A model generated the notes under the pieces. It saw only the letters and a program-made list of their open reading frames with translations, was not told where the DNA came from and ran no database searches. Shown piece after piece: positions 1-10,218 of a stretch of 41,028 bases of DNA (positions within the stretch are counted from its first letter, which is position 1; each line of letters opens with the position of its first letter). The DNA is taken from positions 1-41,028 of the forward strand of contig JAGQWL010000030.1 in the NCBI GenBank assembly GCA_020437385.1, given 5' to 3'. Position numbers and translations under genes: made by a program. Origin of the DNA: Bacteroidota bacterium. GTDB taxonomy: Bacteria; Bacteroidota; Rhodothermia; Rhodothermales; JABDKH01.

Positions 1-535
1 AAATCCACTGCGAAAGAAATGTGTCTCCAAGTTGAATTTGTAGCTCTCGGCTATTGTTGGCAATGTCGTTTGCGGGAAAGAGGCCGAGAACAACAACGTC
101 GGGATTGGATGCGCGAACGAGGGTAGAGTAGACGGCAAGCTCTTGAATTGTCCCGATTCCGGAGGACGCGAAATTGTTCACGCGAAGAGACTGCGGACAG
201 ATTTCCTCTACCAGCTCCGTTACGCGACGTTCTTCCGAGACCGCGAGGCCCTCAATCATGCTGTCGCCCAGAAAGGCAATCGTTACCCTGTTGGCGCCGT
301 CCGCTGCGCGCGAGGTCTCGACCATACCGAGGTCGTTGGTAACGTAGCTCGGAGGATTCTCCGTTGAATAGGCCGGTACAGGTACCTTCGTGTTGGGCGC
401 ACGCCAGGGCCCGAGGCCCTCGATGAACTGGCGTTGGCTCATCTCAAACGCGACTGGACCGAACTGCTCAAGTCCCGCCTCGAGCGCTACAAGCGATAGG
501 AAGGAGCTTGCGAGGAGAAGGAGTTTGTTGGACAT
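1..535 (-). CDS. SGNH/GDSL-hydrolase-like exported protein, 3' end cut by the window
   Basis: Reading the minus strand from the ATG at 535 gives 178 codons, open to the window edge. The first 20 residues are a hydrophobic signal sequence or membrane anchor (MSNKLLLLASSFLSLVALEA). G90-D91-S92 in the stretch AFLGDSM fits SGNH block I, with S92 as the expected nucleophile. G126 in ASSGIGT fits block II. N156-D157 in GLFPANDI fits block III. The Asp/His block V would lie beyond the window. Family members are esterases or lipases, or O-acyl transferases that edit cell-surface polysaccharide; which applies here cannot be told. It diverges from the glycerate kinase gene, with about 116 bp between the two proposed starts. 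Confidence 0.75.
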   Translation of the reverse strand, partial: MSNKLLLLASSFLSLVALEAGLEQFGPVAFEMSQRQFIEGLGPWRAPNTKVPVPAYSTENPPSYVTNDLGMVETSRAADGANRVTIAFLGDSMIEGLAVSEERRVTELVEEICPQSLRVNNFASSGIGTIQELAVYSTLVRASNPDVVVLGLFPANDIANNSRELQIQLGDTFLSQWI

Positions 536-651
536 TGATCGGAATGCGTGTTGATGCCTGCCAGATCAATAGTCATACCCCGCCCGATCACAGCGCCGCG
601 TTAGTGTCCCATCGGTCACATTGGCGGGAATACCCCAATTTCGCGAGGAAA

Positions 652-1962
652 ATGATGCCGGATTTCGATCATAGTGAACCGGCCGTTCGATCTGCAGCGG
701 CGATCTGGCGGGCCGGACTCGACGCGGTTCGTCCCGAGAAGCTTGTTACCCAGGCTCTCGTCAAACGAATTCTACCGGACGCGGTCAGAGGACGCATCGC
801 AGTAGTCGGCTGTGGCAAAGCGTCAGTGTCGCTGTTCCGGGCGCTGAGGTCCGTCCTTGGCGCCGACCCCCTGTATGCGGACAAGCGTATATCAGGCGTT
901 GTCACGGCCTCACGCGGGTATAGTCCCAGGACGGCAACGGATCCGACTAGCAGCGTGGAAATCGTCGAAGCCGGCCATCCGCTGCCCGACGAGGGGTCGG
1001 TCGCAGCCGTCAATGCGACCAAAGAGTTTCTTGCGGCGTTCGAGCCAACCCCTGACGACCTCATCGTCGCGTTGATCTCTGGAGGTGGCTCCGCGTCCTG
1101 GGGCGCACCGATCAGCGGCGTCTCGCAGCGAGAAACCAATGAATTTGTCTCGCGGTGCATCGGGTCGGGAGCTGACATTCATGAAATAAACTCGGTCCGT
1201 CGCGTCTTGTTTGAGTTCGGTGCTGGTGGTCTGCTTCAGTACACGGGTCGCGCGCCGGTCGTCGGCCTCATCCTTTCCGATGTGACGGGGGACGACATGA
1301 GTGTCGTCGCAAGCGGTCCGACGTTTCCGACGTTCGATCAAGAATTCGCGTTCGACGTGATGAGACGGTATGACGCGTCAAGTCGTATCGTGTCAGCGGT
1401 CGGCCGTCGCTGTCGCACGCTTCGACATGCGGCTACAGAAAGCGTGGATCTTCGGAACGTGCGGCTCGGCGACAACGGCGTTGCTGTTACCGCAGCCGTG
1501 GAGTATGCAAAACAATTGGGTCTGTCGGTCCTGCCTGTGTTTGAGCTTTCGGGCGAAGCGAGTGTCCGAGGTAGCGAATTCGCCCGGGCGTTTCTCGATC
1601 AGGCGCAGGATAAACCGTATGTATTGATCGGCGGTGGTGAGACGACGGTTAGGGTTGCCGGAGACGGGGTTGGCGGACGCAATCAGGAGTTCTTCCTCGG
1701 CGCTCTGAGGCAACTTCAAGAGACGACCCGACAGTTTGGACTTGTCAGCGCCGGAACTGATGGGATTGATGGCCCGACCGACGCGGCAGGTGGAATCGGC
1801 GGGCGGGAACTGGTAGCGCGGATCCGTGCGGGCGGCTTGTCGATAGACGAAGCCTTGTTGAACAACGATTCGAATTCGTTGCTCCGCGCGTGCAACGGGG
1901 TTTTCAGCACGGGTCCAACCGAGACCAACGTTATGGATCTCGCCGTCCTGACATCAGCGTAG
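652..1962 (+). CDS. Glycerate 2-kinase, MOFRL family (GckA/TtuD type)
   Basis: This enzyme phosphorylates D-glycerate to 2-phosphoglycerate with ATP in the cytoplasm, linking hydroxypyruvate, glyoxylate or serine breakdown to glycolysis. The frame is open from 508, but the first 48 residues do not look like the family. The double ATG at 652/655 (MMPDFDHSEP) starts the usual N-terminus of the form AIWRAGLDAVRPEKLV, giving 436 aa, the normal length. Family signatures seen are HPLPDEGS, the glycine-rich LISGGGSAS, the MOFRL segment GGGETTVRV followed by GGRNQE, the SAGTDGIDGPTDAAGG block, and a C-terminal TGPTETNVMDL. The start at 652 also leaves room for a divergent promoter toward the SGNH gene. 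No Shine-Dalgarno is obvious; the sequence before the ATG is gcgaggaaa. Confidence 0.9.
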   Translation: MMPDFDHSEPAVRSAAAIWRAGLDAVRPEKLVTQALVKRILPDAVRGRIAVVGCGKASVSLFRALRSVLGADPLYADKRISGVVTASRGYSPRTATDPTSSVEIVEAGHPLPDEGSVAAVNATKEFLAAFEPTPDDLIVALISGGGSASWGAPISGVSQRETNEFVSRCIGSGADIHEINSVRRVLFEFGAGGLLQYTGRAPVVGLILSDVTGDDMSVVASGPTFPTFDQEFAFDVMRRYDASSRIVSAVGRRCRTLRHAATESVDLRNVRLGDNGVAVTAAVEYAKQLGLSVLPVFELSGEASVRGSEFARAFLDQAQDKPYVLIGGGETTVRVAGDGVGGRNQEFFLGALRQLQETTRQFGLVSAGTDGIDGPTDAAGGIGGRELVARIRAGGLSIDEALLNNDSNSLLRACNGVFSTGPTETNVMDLAVLTSA

Positions 1963-2054
1963 CGCACTGCGCGGCCTAGCCGGCGATTCGGGTCGGACTC
2001 GAAACGTTGGCTGCCCACAAATCCGTTCCGTATTCTTCCGTACCAATCACATTT

Positions 2055-2067
2055 TCCTTGACAAGGA
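2055..2067. promoter_or_regulatory. Short palindrome covering the ribosome-binding site of the M14 gene
   Basis: TCCTTG-A-CAAGGA is a perfect 6+1+6 inverted repeat. Its right arm supplies most of the AAGGAG at 2063-2068, which lies 12 bases before the ATG at 2081. It could be an operator or simply chance around a Shine-Dalgarno; nothing else supports a regulator. Confidence 0.25.
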
Positions 2068-2080
2068 GTCCTCGTCGTCC

Positions 2081-4648
2081 ATGAATCAACTGTTCCGCGT
2101 TGTTCTGCTTCTTCTGTTTGCGACTGTCGCGTTGAGCCTGTCAAACGCCGTGACTGCGCAGTCCCTTCCGTTCGATTTGCCGGTACCGTATAACACGGTG
2201 GCACGCTACGACAGCAGCGTGCCAACGCCGGAGGAGGTCATCGGCCACCGGATCGGATCCCGACACACGACACCGTCCCAGGTTGTTGCCTATTTCCGCG
2301 CTGTCGCAAACGCGAGCGACCGCGTCGTTCTCGAGGTACACGGGCAGACGTACGAGGGGAGACCGCTGATACATGCTGTCATTACCTCGGCCGACAATCA
2401 CCGGCGATTGGATGCAATTCGGCGCGACAATCTTCGCCTTGTTGAAGATCCGTCAGGGGTATCCGACGAGCAGCTTCAGAACATGCCGGCAGTATTCTAC
2501 GCTGGCTACAGTATTCACGGCAACGAGGCCACCGGCACCGAGGCGGCGGTACTCTTTCTTTATCATCTCGCTGCGGGTCGCGATTCGGAGCTGGACGATG
2601 CGTTAAACAATACCGTGATCCTTCTTGACCCGATGTTTAATCCGGACGGCCGCGATCGCTTTGTCGATTGGGTCAATCGCTGGCGCGGGGCAGTGGCAAC
2701 GACCGATCCGCAGGATCTTGAACACAACGAACCGTGGCCCGGAGGTAGGACGAATCACTACTTCTTCGATCTGAACAGAGACTGGCTGCCGGCCCAGCAG
2801 CAGGAGTCGAGAGGGCGGTTGGAGCTTTTTCACCAATGGAAGCCGCAGCTTCTGACCGACCACCACGAGATGGGTGGCAACTCGACGTTCTTTTTTCAGC
2901 CGGGAGTCCCGAGTCGGACAAATCCGAATACCCCGGCGATCAATCAACAACTGACAGAACAGATTGGCACGTACCACGCCGCAGCCCTCAACAGCTACGG
3001 CGCCCTCTATTACTCGAAACAGTCGTTTGACGACTTTTATTACGGCAAGGGTTCGACGTACCCGGATATCAACGGAAGCATCGGGATACTGTTTGAGCAG
3101 GCATCGTCCCGTGCATTGCAGACGGAGACAAACAATGGCGTCTTGACGTATGCCTTCGGAGTCCGTAACCATTTTGCGGCGTCGTTGTCATCGTTGCAGG
3201 CGTTGCAGGATATGCGCGTGGCTCTTCTGAAAAACCAGCGTGACTTTTACCGAAGTGAGACGAAATTTGCAGACGATCAGCCGATCGACGGGTACGTCAT
3301 CGAGACCGCTGCCGCCCCTCATCGCGCCGCTATTCTTCTGGACATTTTCCGCCGCCATCGGATTCAGGCGTACGTTCTCGCGTCGCATTTCGAAGCGGGA
3401 AACGAAAAGTTTGAAGCCGGAGATGCGGTCTACGTCCCGTTGAAGCAAACGCAGGGGCGGCTTGCAAAGGCAATCCTGGAGACAAGCCGCACCTTCACGG
3501 ATTCGCTCTTCTACGACGTGTCGACTTGGACGCTTCCGCTTGCTATGGACCTGAGGTATGCGGAGGTGCCAAAGCGAAAGGCGCCATCCGTCGGCAAGCA
3601 AGTTGTTCCGGAAGACGTACGAAAAGCCACGTCAGGCGTCAACGGCCGGGCGCGTTACGCCTACCTGATTCAATGGGGACCGTATGACCTGCCGGCGATG
3701 CTGTACAGGTTACTCGATAAGGGTGTGCGACTGCAGCTCATGACCGAGCCCGTTACCGTGCAGGCGGACGGACATCGTGTCGACCTCGATCGCGGCGCCG
3801 TTGTTGTGCCTGTCGCCCAACTTGATGTCCCGGTTGATTCCGTTCACGCCATGGTTCGCCGACTCGCCGATGAGTATGCTATTAAGGTGATGTCGGTCGA
3901 AACCGGCGCGACGCTGGACGGTCCGTTTCTTGGCTCGGGTTCGGCCCGTCAGATCGCGCGGCCCGAGGTAGCAATCGTGGCCGGCTCGCGTCAGAGTTCG
4001 TCGATGGTCGGCGAAGCGTGGCAATTGCTGTCGGAACGTCTTCGCATGCCGGTGTCGCTGTTGGACGTCGATGGACTTTCGTCTGACAACCTTTCGCGAT
4101 ACAACGTCATCGTTGTAGCCGGATCGGGTGCTGACGGAAAGCCGATCGCCGAGTGGGTACGATCCGGCGGAACGCTAATTACGATGGGATCCGGAACCGG
4201 TTGGGCAATGGACAATGGTCTGGCGGGTTTGAAACGAAGGCCTTTCCAGATGGACTCGGTTCTGGCTGGCGTCAGCTACGCCGATCTGGGAGATACGCGC
4301 GGCGCGCAATCGCTTGGCGGTTCAATCGTTCGGGGAGACGTTGACAACACGCACCCGGTAGCGTACGGCGTCGGCACCGTTCTGCCACTTTTCCAGCAGG
4401 GAACCGTGGTCTACGATGCCCCGGAGGAACCGGGTGCCGCGGTGGTTACGGTCAGCGACCATCCGGAGTGGAGTGGTTACTTCTCGCCTCTACACAGGGA
4501 GCTATTGCCGGGCACCATGGCGATTGCCTCGTTCCGGTCAGGTCGAGGCTCCGTCATCACGTTTGCAGGCGATCCCAATTTCCGCCAGTTCTGGTACGGA
4601 ACGAGCAGGCTGTTCGTCAATGCGGTGTTTCTCGGGTCAACACTGTAG
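2081..4648 (+). CDS. Secreted M14-family zinc metallopeptidase
   Basis: This is a predicted exported zinc carboxypeptidase of 855 aa. Residues 1-27 form a signal peptide with a hydrophobic core (VVLLLLFATVALSLS) and a cleavage site after AVTAQ. The M14 metal site is visible: H146-G-N-E149 in YSIHGNEATG, and a later histidine in TDHHEMGG (H261/H262). Glu339 in ILFEQASSRA sits where the general base is expected. NPDGRDRF (187 on) and DLNRDW (230 on) are typical of the Bacteroidota M14 group. The C-terminal half, roughly 400-855, is an accessory region that includes a class I amidotransferase-like stretch (VIVVAGSGADGKPIAEWVRS), a layout seen in long members of the family. It probably degrades peptides in the periplasm or outside the cell. 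It follows the glycerate kinase by 118 bp. Confidence 0.88.
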   Translation: MNQLFRVVLLLLFATVALSLSNAVTAQSLPFDLPVPYNTVARYDSSVPTPEEVIGHRIGSRHTTPSQVVAYFRAVANASDRVVLEVHGQTYEGRPLIHAVITSADNHRRLDAIRRDNLRLVEDPSGVSDEQLQNMPAVFYAGYSIHGNEATGTEAAVLFLYHLAAGRDSELDDALNNTVILLDPMFNPDGRDRFVDWVNRWRGAVATTDPQDLEHNEPWPGGRTNHYFFDLNRDWLPAQQQESRGRLELFHQWKPQLLTDHHEMGGNSTFFFQPGVPSRTNPNTPAINQQLTEQIGTYHAAALNSYGALYYSKQSFDDFYYGKGSTYPDINGSIGILFEQASSRALQTETNNGVLTYAFGVRNHFAASLSSLQALQDMRVALLKNQRDFYRSETKFADDQPIDGYVIETAAAPHRAAILLDIFRRHRIQAYVLASHFEAGNEKFEAGDAVYVPLKQTQGRLAKAILETSRTFTDSLFYDVSTWTLPLAMDLRYAEVPKRKAPSVGKQVVPEDVRKATSGVNGRARYAYLIQWGPYDLPAMLYRLLDKGVRLQLMTEPVTVQADGHRVDLDRGAVVVPVAQLDVPVDSVHAMVRRLADEYAIKVMSVETGATLDGPFLGSGSARQIARPEVAIVAGSRQSSSMVGEAWQLLSERLRMPVSLLDVDGLSSDNLSRYNVIVVAGSGADGKPIAEWVRSGGTLITMGSGTGWAMDNGLAGLKRRPFQMDSVLAGVSYADLGDTRGAQSLGGSIVRGDVDNTHPVAYGVGTVLPLFQQGTVVYDAPEEPGAAVVTVSDHPEWSGYFSPLHRELLPGTMAIASFRSGRGSVITFAGDPNFRQFWYGTSRLFVNAVFLGSTL

Positions 4649-4697
4649 TGGCCGATCGTCGCTACTCGTTCCGTAAGAATTGACCGGCAGCTCGCGC

Positions 4698-6740
<2,043 letters not shown>

Positions 6741-6786
6741 GTTCATACTGATTGCGCAAGGCAAACAACCATTCTGGAGGTAGGTA

Positions 6787-7977
6787 ATGCGAGAGGTATT
6801 CATCGTTTCGGCAGTTAGAAGTGCGATCGGTCACTTTGGCGGCTCGCTGAAGGATCATTCTCCCGTGGATCTGGCGGCTCCGGTCCTGAAGGCTGCCGTC
6901 GATAGAGCCGGGATCGATCCGGGCAAGCTTGATCTTGTGATTATGGGCAATATCCTTCGTGCGGGTCAAGGACAGCTCGTTCCGCGTCAGGCGGCGATGA
7001 AGGCCGGAATACCGGATCACGTTGATGGCCTTGCTGTTGACATGGTCTGTTCAAGTGGGATGTATAGTGTCATGGCTGCCGCGACGCATATTCGTGCCGG
7101 AGAAGCGGAAGCCGTACTCGCGGGCGGCACGGAGTCGATGTCGGCCAGCGGATTCTACCTGTCCTCACGTGCCCGTTGGGGCTACAAGTATCTGGCTGGC
7201 GCGCCTGAACAACTCGTCGACATTCTTCATTACGATGGCCTGACCGACCCGTTCACAGGTGAGGCCATGGGACTGCAAACGGAAAAGCTCATAGCCGAGC
7301 TGGGCATTACCCGCGGCGACATGGATGCGGTGGCGGCAGAAAGTCACCGCCGAGCCGCAGAAGCGCAGGCCGCCGGTAGGTTTTCGGATGAGATCGTCGG
7401 AATTGAATATCGAAAACGAAGAGAGATGGCGGTTCTCAGCCATGACGAAGGCGTTCGACCAGAAACGACAATCGACACGTTGTCGGGCCTGCGACCAGCG
7501 TTCTCGAAGGATGGCACGCTGACGGCGGGGAACAGCAGCCAGATAAGTGACGGTGCCGCAGCACTAATTGTGGCAAGCGGCGACTTCGTGCGCGCAAACG
7601 GCCTGACGCCGCTCGCCCGGTATGACGGCGGCACCTGGGTGGCGGGTGAACCCTACCGGTTCTCCGAAGCCCCGGTACCGGCAGTCACTCGACTTGCAGA
7701 GCGGCTCGGCTCCACGGCAGATGGATACGATCTGTACGAGAACAATGAGGCCTTTGCCCTGAACACGGTAATCATGCGGGATCGTCTCGGCATTGACGAC
7801 TCGAAACTGAATGTGAACGGTGGTGCGATCGCCCTCGGTCACCCAATCGGGTGTTCAGGCGCCAGGATCCTGGTCACCCTCATCCATGCGCTGCGTCAGC
7901 GCGACAAGGAAACCGGTATGGCCGCCATTTGTCACGGGACAGGCGGTGGCACAGCCGTAGCCGTGACTGCGGTGTAA
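6787..7977 (+). CDS. Acetyl-CoA acetyltransferase (thiolase)
   Basis: A 396-aa type II thiolase that condenses two acetyl-CoA to acetoacetyl-CoA or runs thiolysis in the reverse direction. The nucleophilic cysteine is C88 in DMVCSSGM. H352 lies in NGGAIALGHPIGCSG and the second catalytic cysteine is C382 in AAICHGTGGG. Length and motif order match the biosynthetic (AtoB/PhaA) type rather than a FadA partner, and no FadB-like subunit lies nearby. A good Shine-Dalgarno, GGAGG at 6776-6780, sits six bases before the ATG. The stop codon is only 5 bp from the stop of the convergent DUF4097 gene. Confidence 0.93.
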   Translation: MREVFIVSAVRSAIGHFGGSLKDHSPVDLAAPVLKAAVDRAGIDPGKLDLVIMGNILRAGQGQLVPRQAAMKAGIPDHVDGLAVDMVCSSGMYSVMAAATHIRAGEAEAVLAGGTESMSASGFYLSSRARWGYKYLAGAPEQLVDILHYDGLTDPFTGEAMGLQTEKLIAELGITRGDMDAVAAESHRRAAEAQAAGRFSDEIVGIEYRKRREMAVLSHDEGVRPETTIDTLSGLRPAFSKDGTLTAGNSSQISDGAAALIVASGDFVRANGLTPLARYDGGTWVAGEPYRFSEAPVPAVTRLAERLGSTADGYDLYENNEAFALNTVIMRDRLGIDDSKLNVNGGAIALGHPIGCSGARILVTLIHALRQRDKETGMAAICHGTGGGTAVAVTAV

Positions 7978-7982
7978 CGGCG

Positions 7983-9176
7983 TCAGTCGCGGCCGGAGTC
8001 TGTTCGAAGGAACACAGTTCCGCCTGAAGCCTTGGCTCGGATGAGTTCGCCTGCGCCGTTGATACTTCCCTCGGCTGACGTCCGCTGTACACGTCCTCTG
8101 AACGGAAAATCAGTTTCCAGGCGCACGCGTTCGCCGGAAAGCTGGATGTCAGCCTCGAGATCGCCGGGAGCTGCGATGACCACATCACCATCACCAACGC
8201 GGACGGACACTTGAGAGCGGCCAGTCAATCCCACGTAGACATCGCCGTCGGAAGTGGACGCGTCAAGCGTTCCCGCGAGAACCTCGACCTGGATGCTTCC
8301 GTCCGACGTGCGAGCATCGGCCCCGCCAGAACGAAGCGACCCGATCTTGATATTTCCATCTGACGTTCGCGTCGAGATCGTACTGTTGTCAGCCCGCCCG
8401 ACTACGATATTGCCGTCGGACGTTCGAAATGACGCCCTGCCGAGAACCTCGTCGACCCGAATCGAACCGTCTGAGGTCACCAACTCCGACGCTGCGCCGT
8501 TTAGCCTCCTCACTGACACGTCGCCGTCTGACGTGCGGACGTGGATATCTTCGGAATCCAATTGTCCGAAGCGGATGTCCCCGTCGGAGGTTCGTACGTT
8601 GATCGAAGAGCCGGACAGCGACTCGAACTCGATGTTGCCGTCGGATGTGCGAACGGCGTGCGTGCCGACGTGCCGACCTGCACGAATGTCGCCATCCGAC
8701 GTCGAGACGTCGAGGTCGAATCGTTCTGGTAACGTGACCTCGATCAGAATCCTTGCGCGATCAGTGGTCGACCACGAAATCGAAAACCTCCGCTTCGTGC
8801 GCTCCGAGACGATACGAACTGCGCGAGAAGACTGATCGACCGTGATCTTCTGTTCTTCGTAGTAACGCCGTGCACGTTCCGCATCGCGGCCGTCTACTGT
8901 AATGAGCACGTGAGCAGAGCCGGTCGGGCCGGTCCTCAGCACGACATCAGCGTCCGGAACATCGACTAGCAGGAGATCCCCGTCCGAGACGTCGTAGGTT
9001 GCATCGACCATGACCTCGCCAGAGGTATGACGTAGATCAGCGGGAGGAGCCGGGCGTACCGCAGCCTGGGCACCCGAGACGCATGCGACACTGGTCGTCA
9101 GACAAAGGCAAAGCGCCGCGTTCCTTACGGCCAGGCGCGAAACCGATAACAAGGCTGAACTATTCATTGGAAACAT
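7983..9176 (-). CDS. Exported DUF4097-type beta-solenoid protein with TSDG repeats
   Basis: A predicted envelope protein of about 397 aa (394 if the ATG at 9167 is used). The frame extends upstream to 9302, but the ATG at 9176 is preferred because it leaves a promoter-sized gap before the divergent glycosylase gene. The N-terminus has a basic patch and the hydrophobic stretch NAALCLCLTTSVACVSGAQA; cleavage after AQA, or lipidation at the last cysteine, is possible. From about residue 160 to 340 there are nine copies of T-S-D-G, then a VGDG variant, spaced about 19-21 residues. This repeat is typical of DUF4097/DUF2807 right-handed beta-helices, called putative adhesins. No catalytic residues are evident and the function is unknown. 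The gene is single and convergent with the thiolase. Confidence 0.85.
   Translation of the reverse strand: MFPMNSSALLSVSRLAVRNAALCLCLTTSVACVSGAQAAVRPAPPADLRHTSGEVMVDATYDVSDGDLLLVDVPDADVVLRTGPTGSAHVLITVDGRDAERARRYYEEQKITVDQSSRAVRIVSERTKRRFSISWSTTDRARILIEVTLPERFDLDVSTSDGDIRAGRHVGTHAVRTSDGNIEFESLSGSSINVRTSDGDIRFGQLDSEDIHVRTSDGDVSVRRLNGAASELVTSDGSIRVDEVLGRASFRTSDGNIVVGRADNSTISTRTSDGNIKIGSLRSGGADARTSDGSIQVEVLAGTLDASTSDGDVYVGLTGRSQVSVRVGDGDVVIAAPGDLEADIQLSGERVRLETDFPFRGRVQRTSAEGSINGAGELIRAKASGGTVFLRTDSGRD
8180..8710 (-). repeat. Coding repeats specifying nine TSDG solenoid rungs
   Basis: Within the DUF4097 gene, units of about 60 bases recur, each with a core encoding (R/S/V)-T-S-D-G-(D/N/S)-(I/V). 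On the plus strand the core reads roughly ccgtcggacgt or ccatctgacgt. The repeat is conserved mainly at protein level; the bases between cores have diverged. Confidence 0.85.
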
Positions 9177-9330
9177 CTCGCTACTTCGGGGATCTGACGT
9201 CGTGATCGGCGCAAACACTGTCTCGGACAGATACAGGGCCGTCACGAATAGATAAAGTACTAACGGATATGTCGACGTCAAGTTACAGAGTCGGGACCTC
9301 ACTGTCGCCGCGAGGAGGGGGCCGGCGCCA

Positions 9331-10026
9331 ATGAGAGACGATCGGAGCGGGCCCTTGCAAGCAGCATTTTTTGATCGAAACGCACTCGAAGTTGCGCCGG
9401 CGTTGCTGGGGAAGCTACTGGTTCACGAGATCGATGCGGAGACCAAGATCGTCGGTCGCGTTGTAGAGACCGAAGCCTACACCGGTGACGACGCTGCGTT
9501 TCATGCATGGGGCATTATCGATGGGCCAACCGGAAGCGTCGTGCCAAGCGGAAGAGGATACGATCTATTTGCGCCGCCGGGCAACGCGTACGTCTACCTG
9601 TGTTATGGAATGTATTGGATGCTGAATGTTGTCACCGAACGAGAAGGTGTGGCGGGTTGTGTGCTGATTCGAGCGGTCGAGCCGATCGCCGGAATCAACG
9701 AGATGTACGAGCGGAGGCCGACGGCAGCGAACGACATCTCGTTAACGGACGGGCCGGGCAAGCTCACCATGGCATTCGGAATTGACAAGGATCATCACAA
9801 GCAATCGCTCTGTTCACCGCCACTATACTTTGCTCACGGGCCTCCTCCCGCCGAGGCGATCAGAACGTCAAGTCGAATCGGGATTACCAGAGCGGTCGAT
9901 CATCAATGGAGGTACTTCCTGGAAGGCAATCCCTGGGTTTCGAAAGGTACGCCGAGCGATGTCGCCGCTGAAAGGCGGCGCGAACGCCATCGTGGAAGGC
10001 CAAAACGGCGCCGAAATTCGTCTTGA
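9331..10026 (+). CDS. DNA-3-methyladenine glycosylase, AAG/Mpg family
   Basis: A 231-aa base-excision repair enzyme that removes alkylated purines such as 3-methyladenine. The signature VVETEAYTGDDAAFHAW is present, with E46 in the position of the catalytic glutamate of human AAG (E125). YVYLCYGMYWMLNVV and GPGKLTMAFGI are the other family blocks. Between the conserved His58 and YVYLCYG, the loop GIIDGPTGSVVPSGRGYD is about eight residues longer than in the human enzyme and replaces the usual TPRN-type segment. The last 20 residues are very basic (RRRERHRGRPKRRR) and may contact DNA. A GAGGAGG-like sequence lies about 10-15 bases before the ATG. The gene diverges from DUF4097. Confidence 0.88.
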   Translation: MRDDRSGPLQAAFFDRNALEVAPALLGKLLVHEIDAETKIVGRVVETEAYTGDDAAFHAWGIIDGPTGSVVPSGRGYDLFAPPGNAYVYLCYGMYWMLNVVTEREGVAGCVLIRAVEPIAGINEMYERRPTAANDISLTDGPGKLTMAFGIDKDHHKQSLCSPPLYFAHGPPPAEAIRTSSRIGITRAVDHQWRYFLEGNPWVSKGTPSDVAAERRRERHRGRPKRRRNSS

Positions 10027-10218
10027 AGGCACGAGGCGGATTTGTAGTCGCTACTGATCGGGCCAAGCAAATCGAGGCAGAATAGCGTAATTTACCCGCT
10101 CACTTGGCGACGTGGCTGTAGCTCGCCAGACCCCACCAGCATGCGCACATCGTGACCGCAACCATGACGGTTGACGCCGCGGGAAGCGCACACAGAACCG
10201 GAACCCCAGTAAAACGAA

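Noticed and set aside
8254-8835. Plus-strand open frame of 193 codons with repeated SDVR
   Set aside because: It is the antisense image of the TSDG repeats in the DUF4097 gene; codon periodicity and family match belong to the minus strand.
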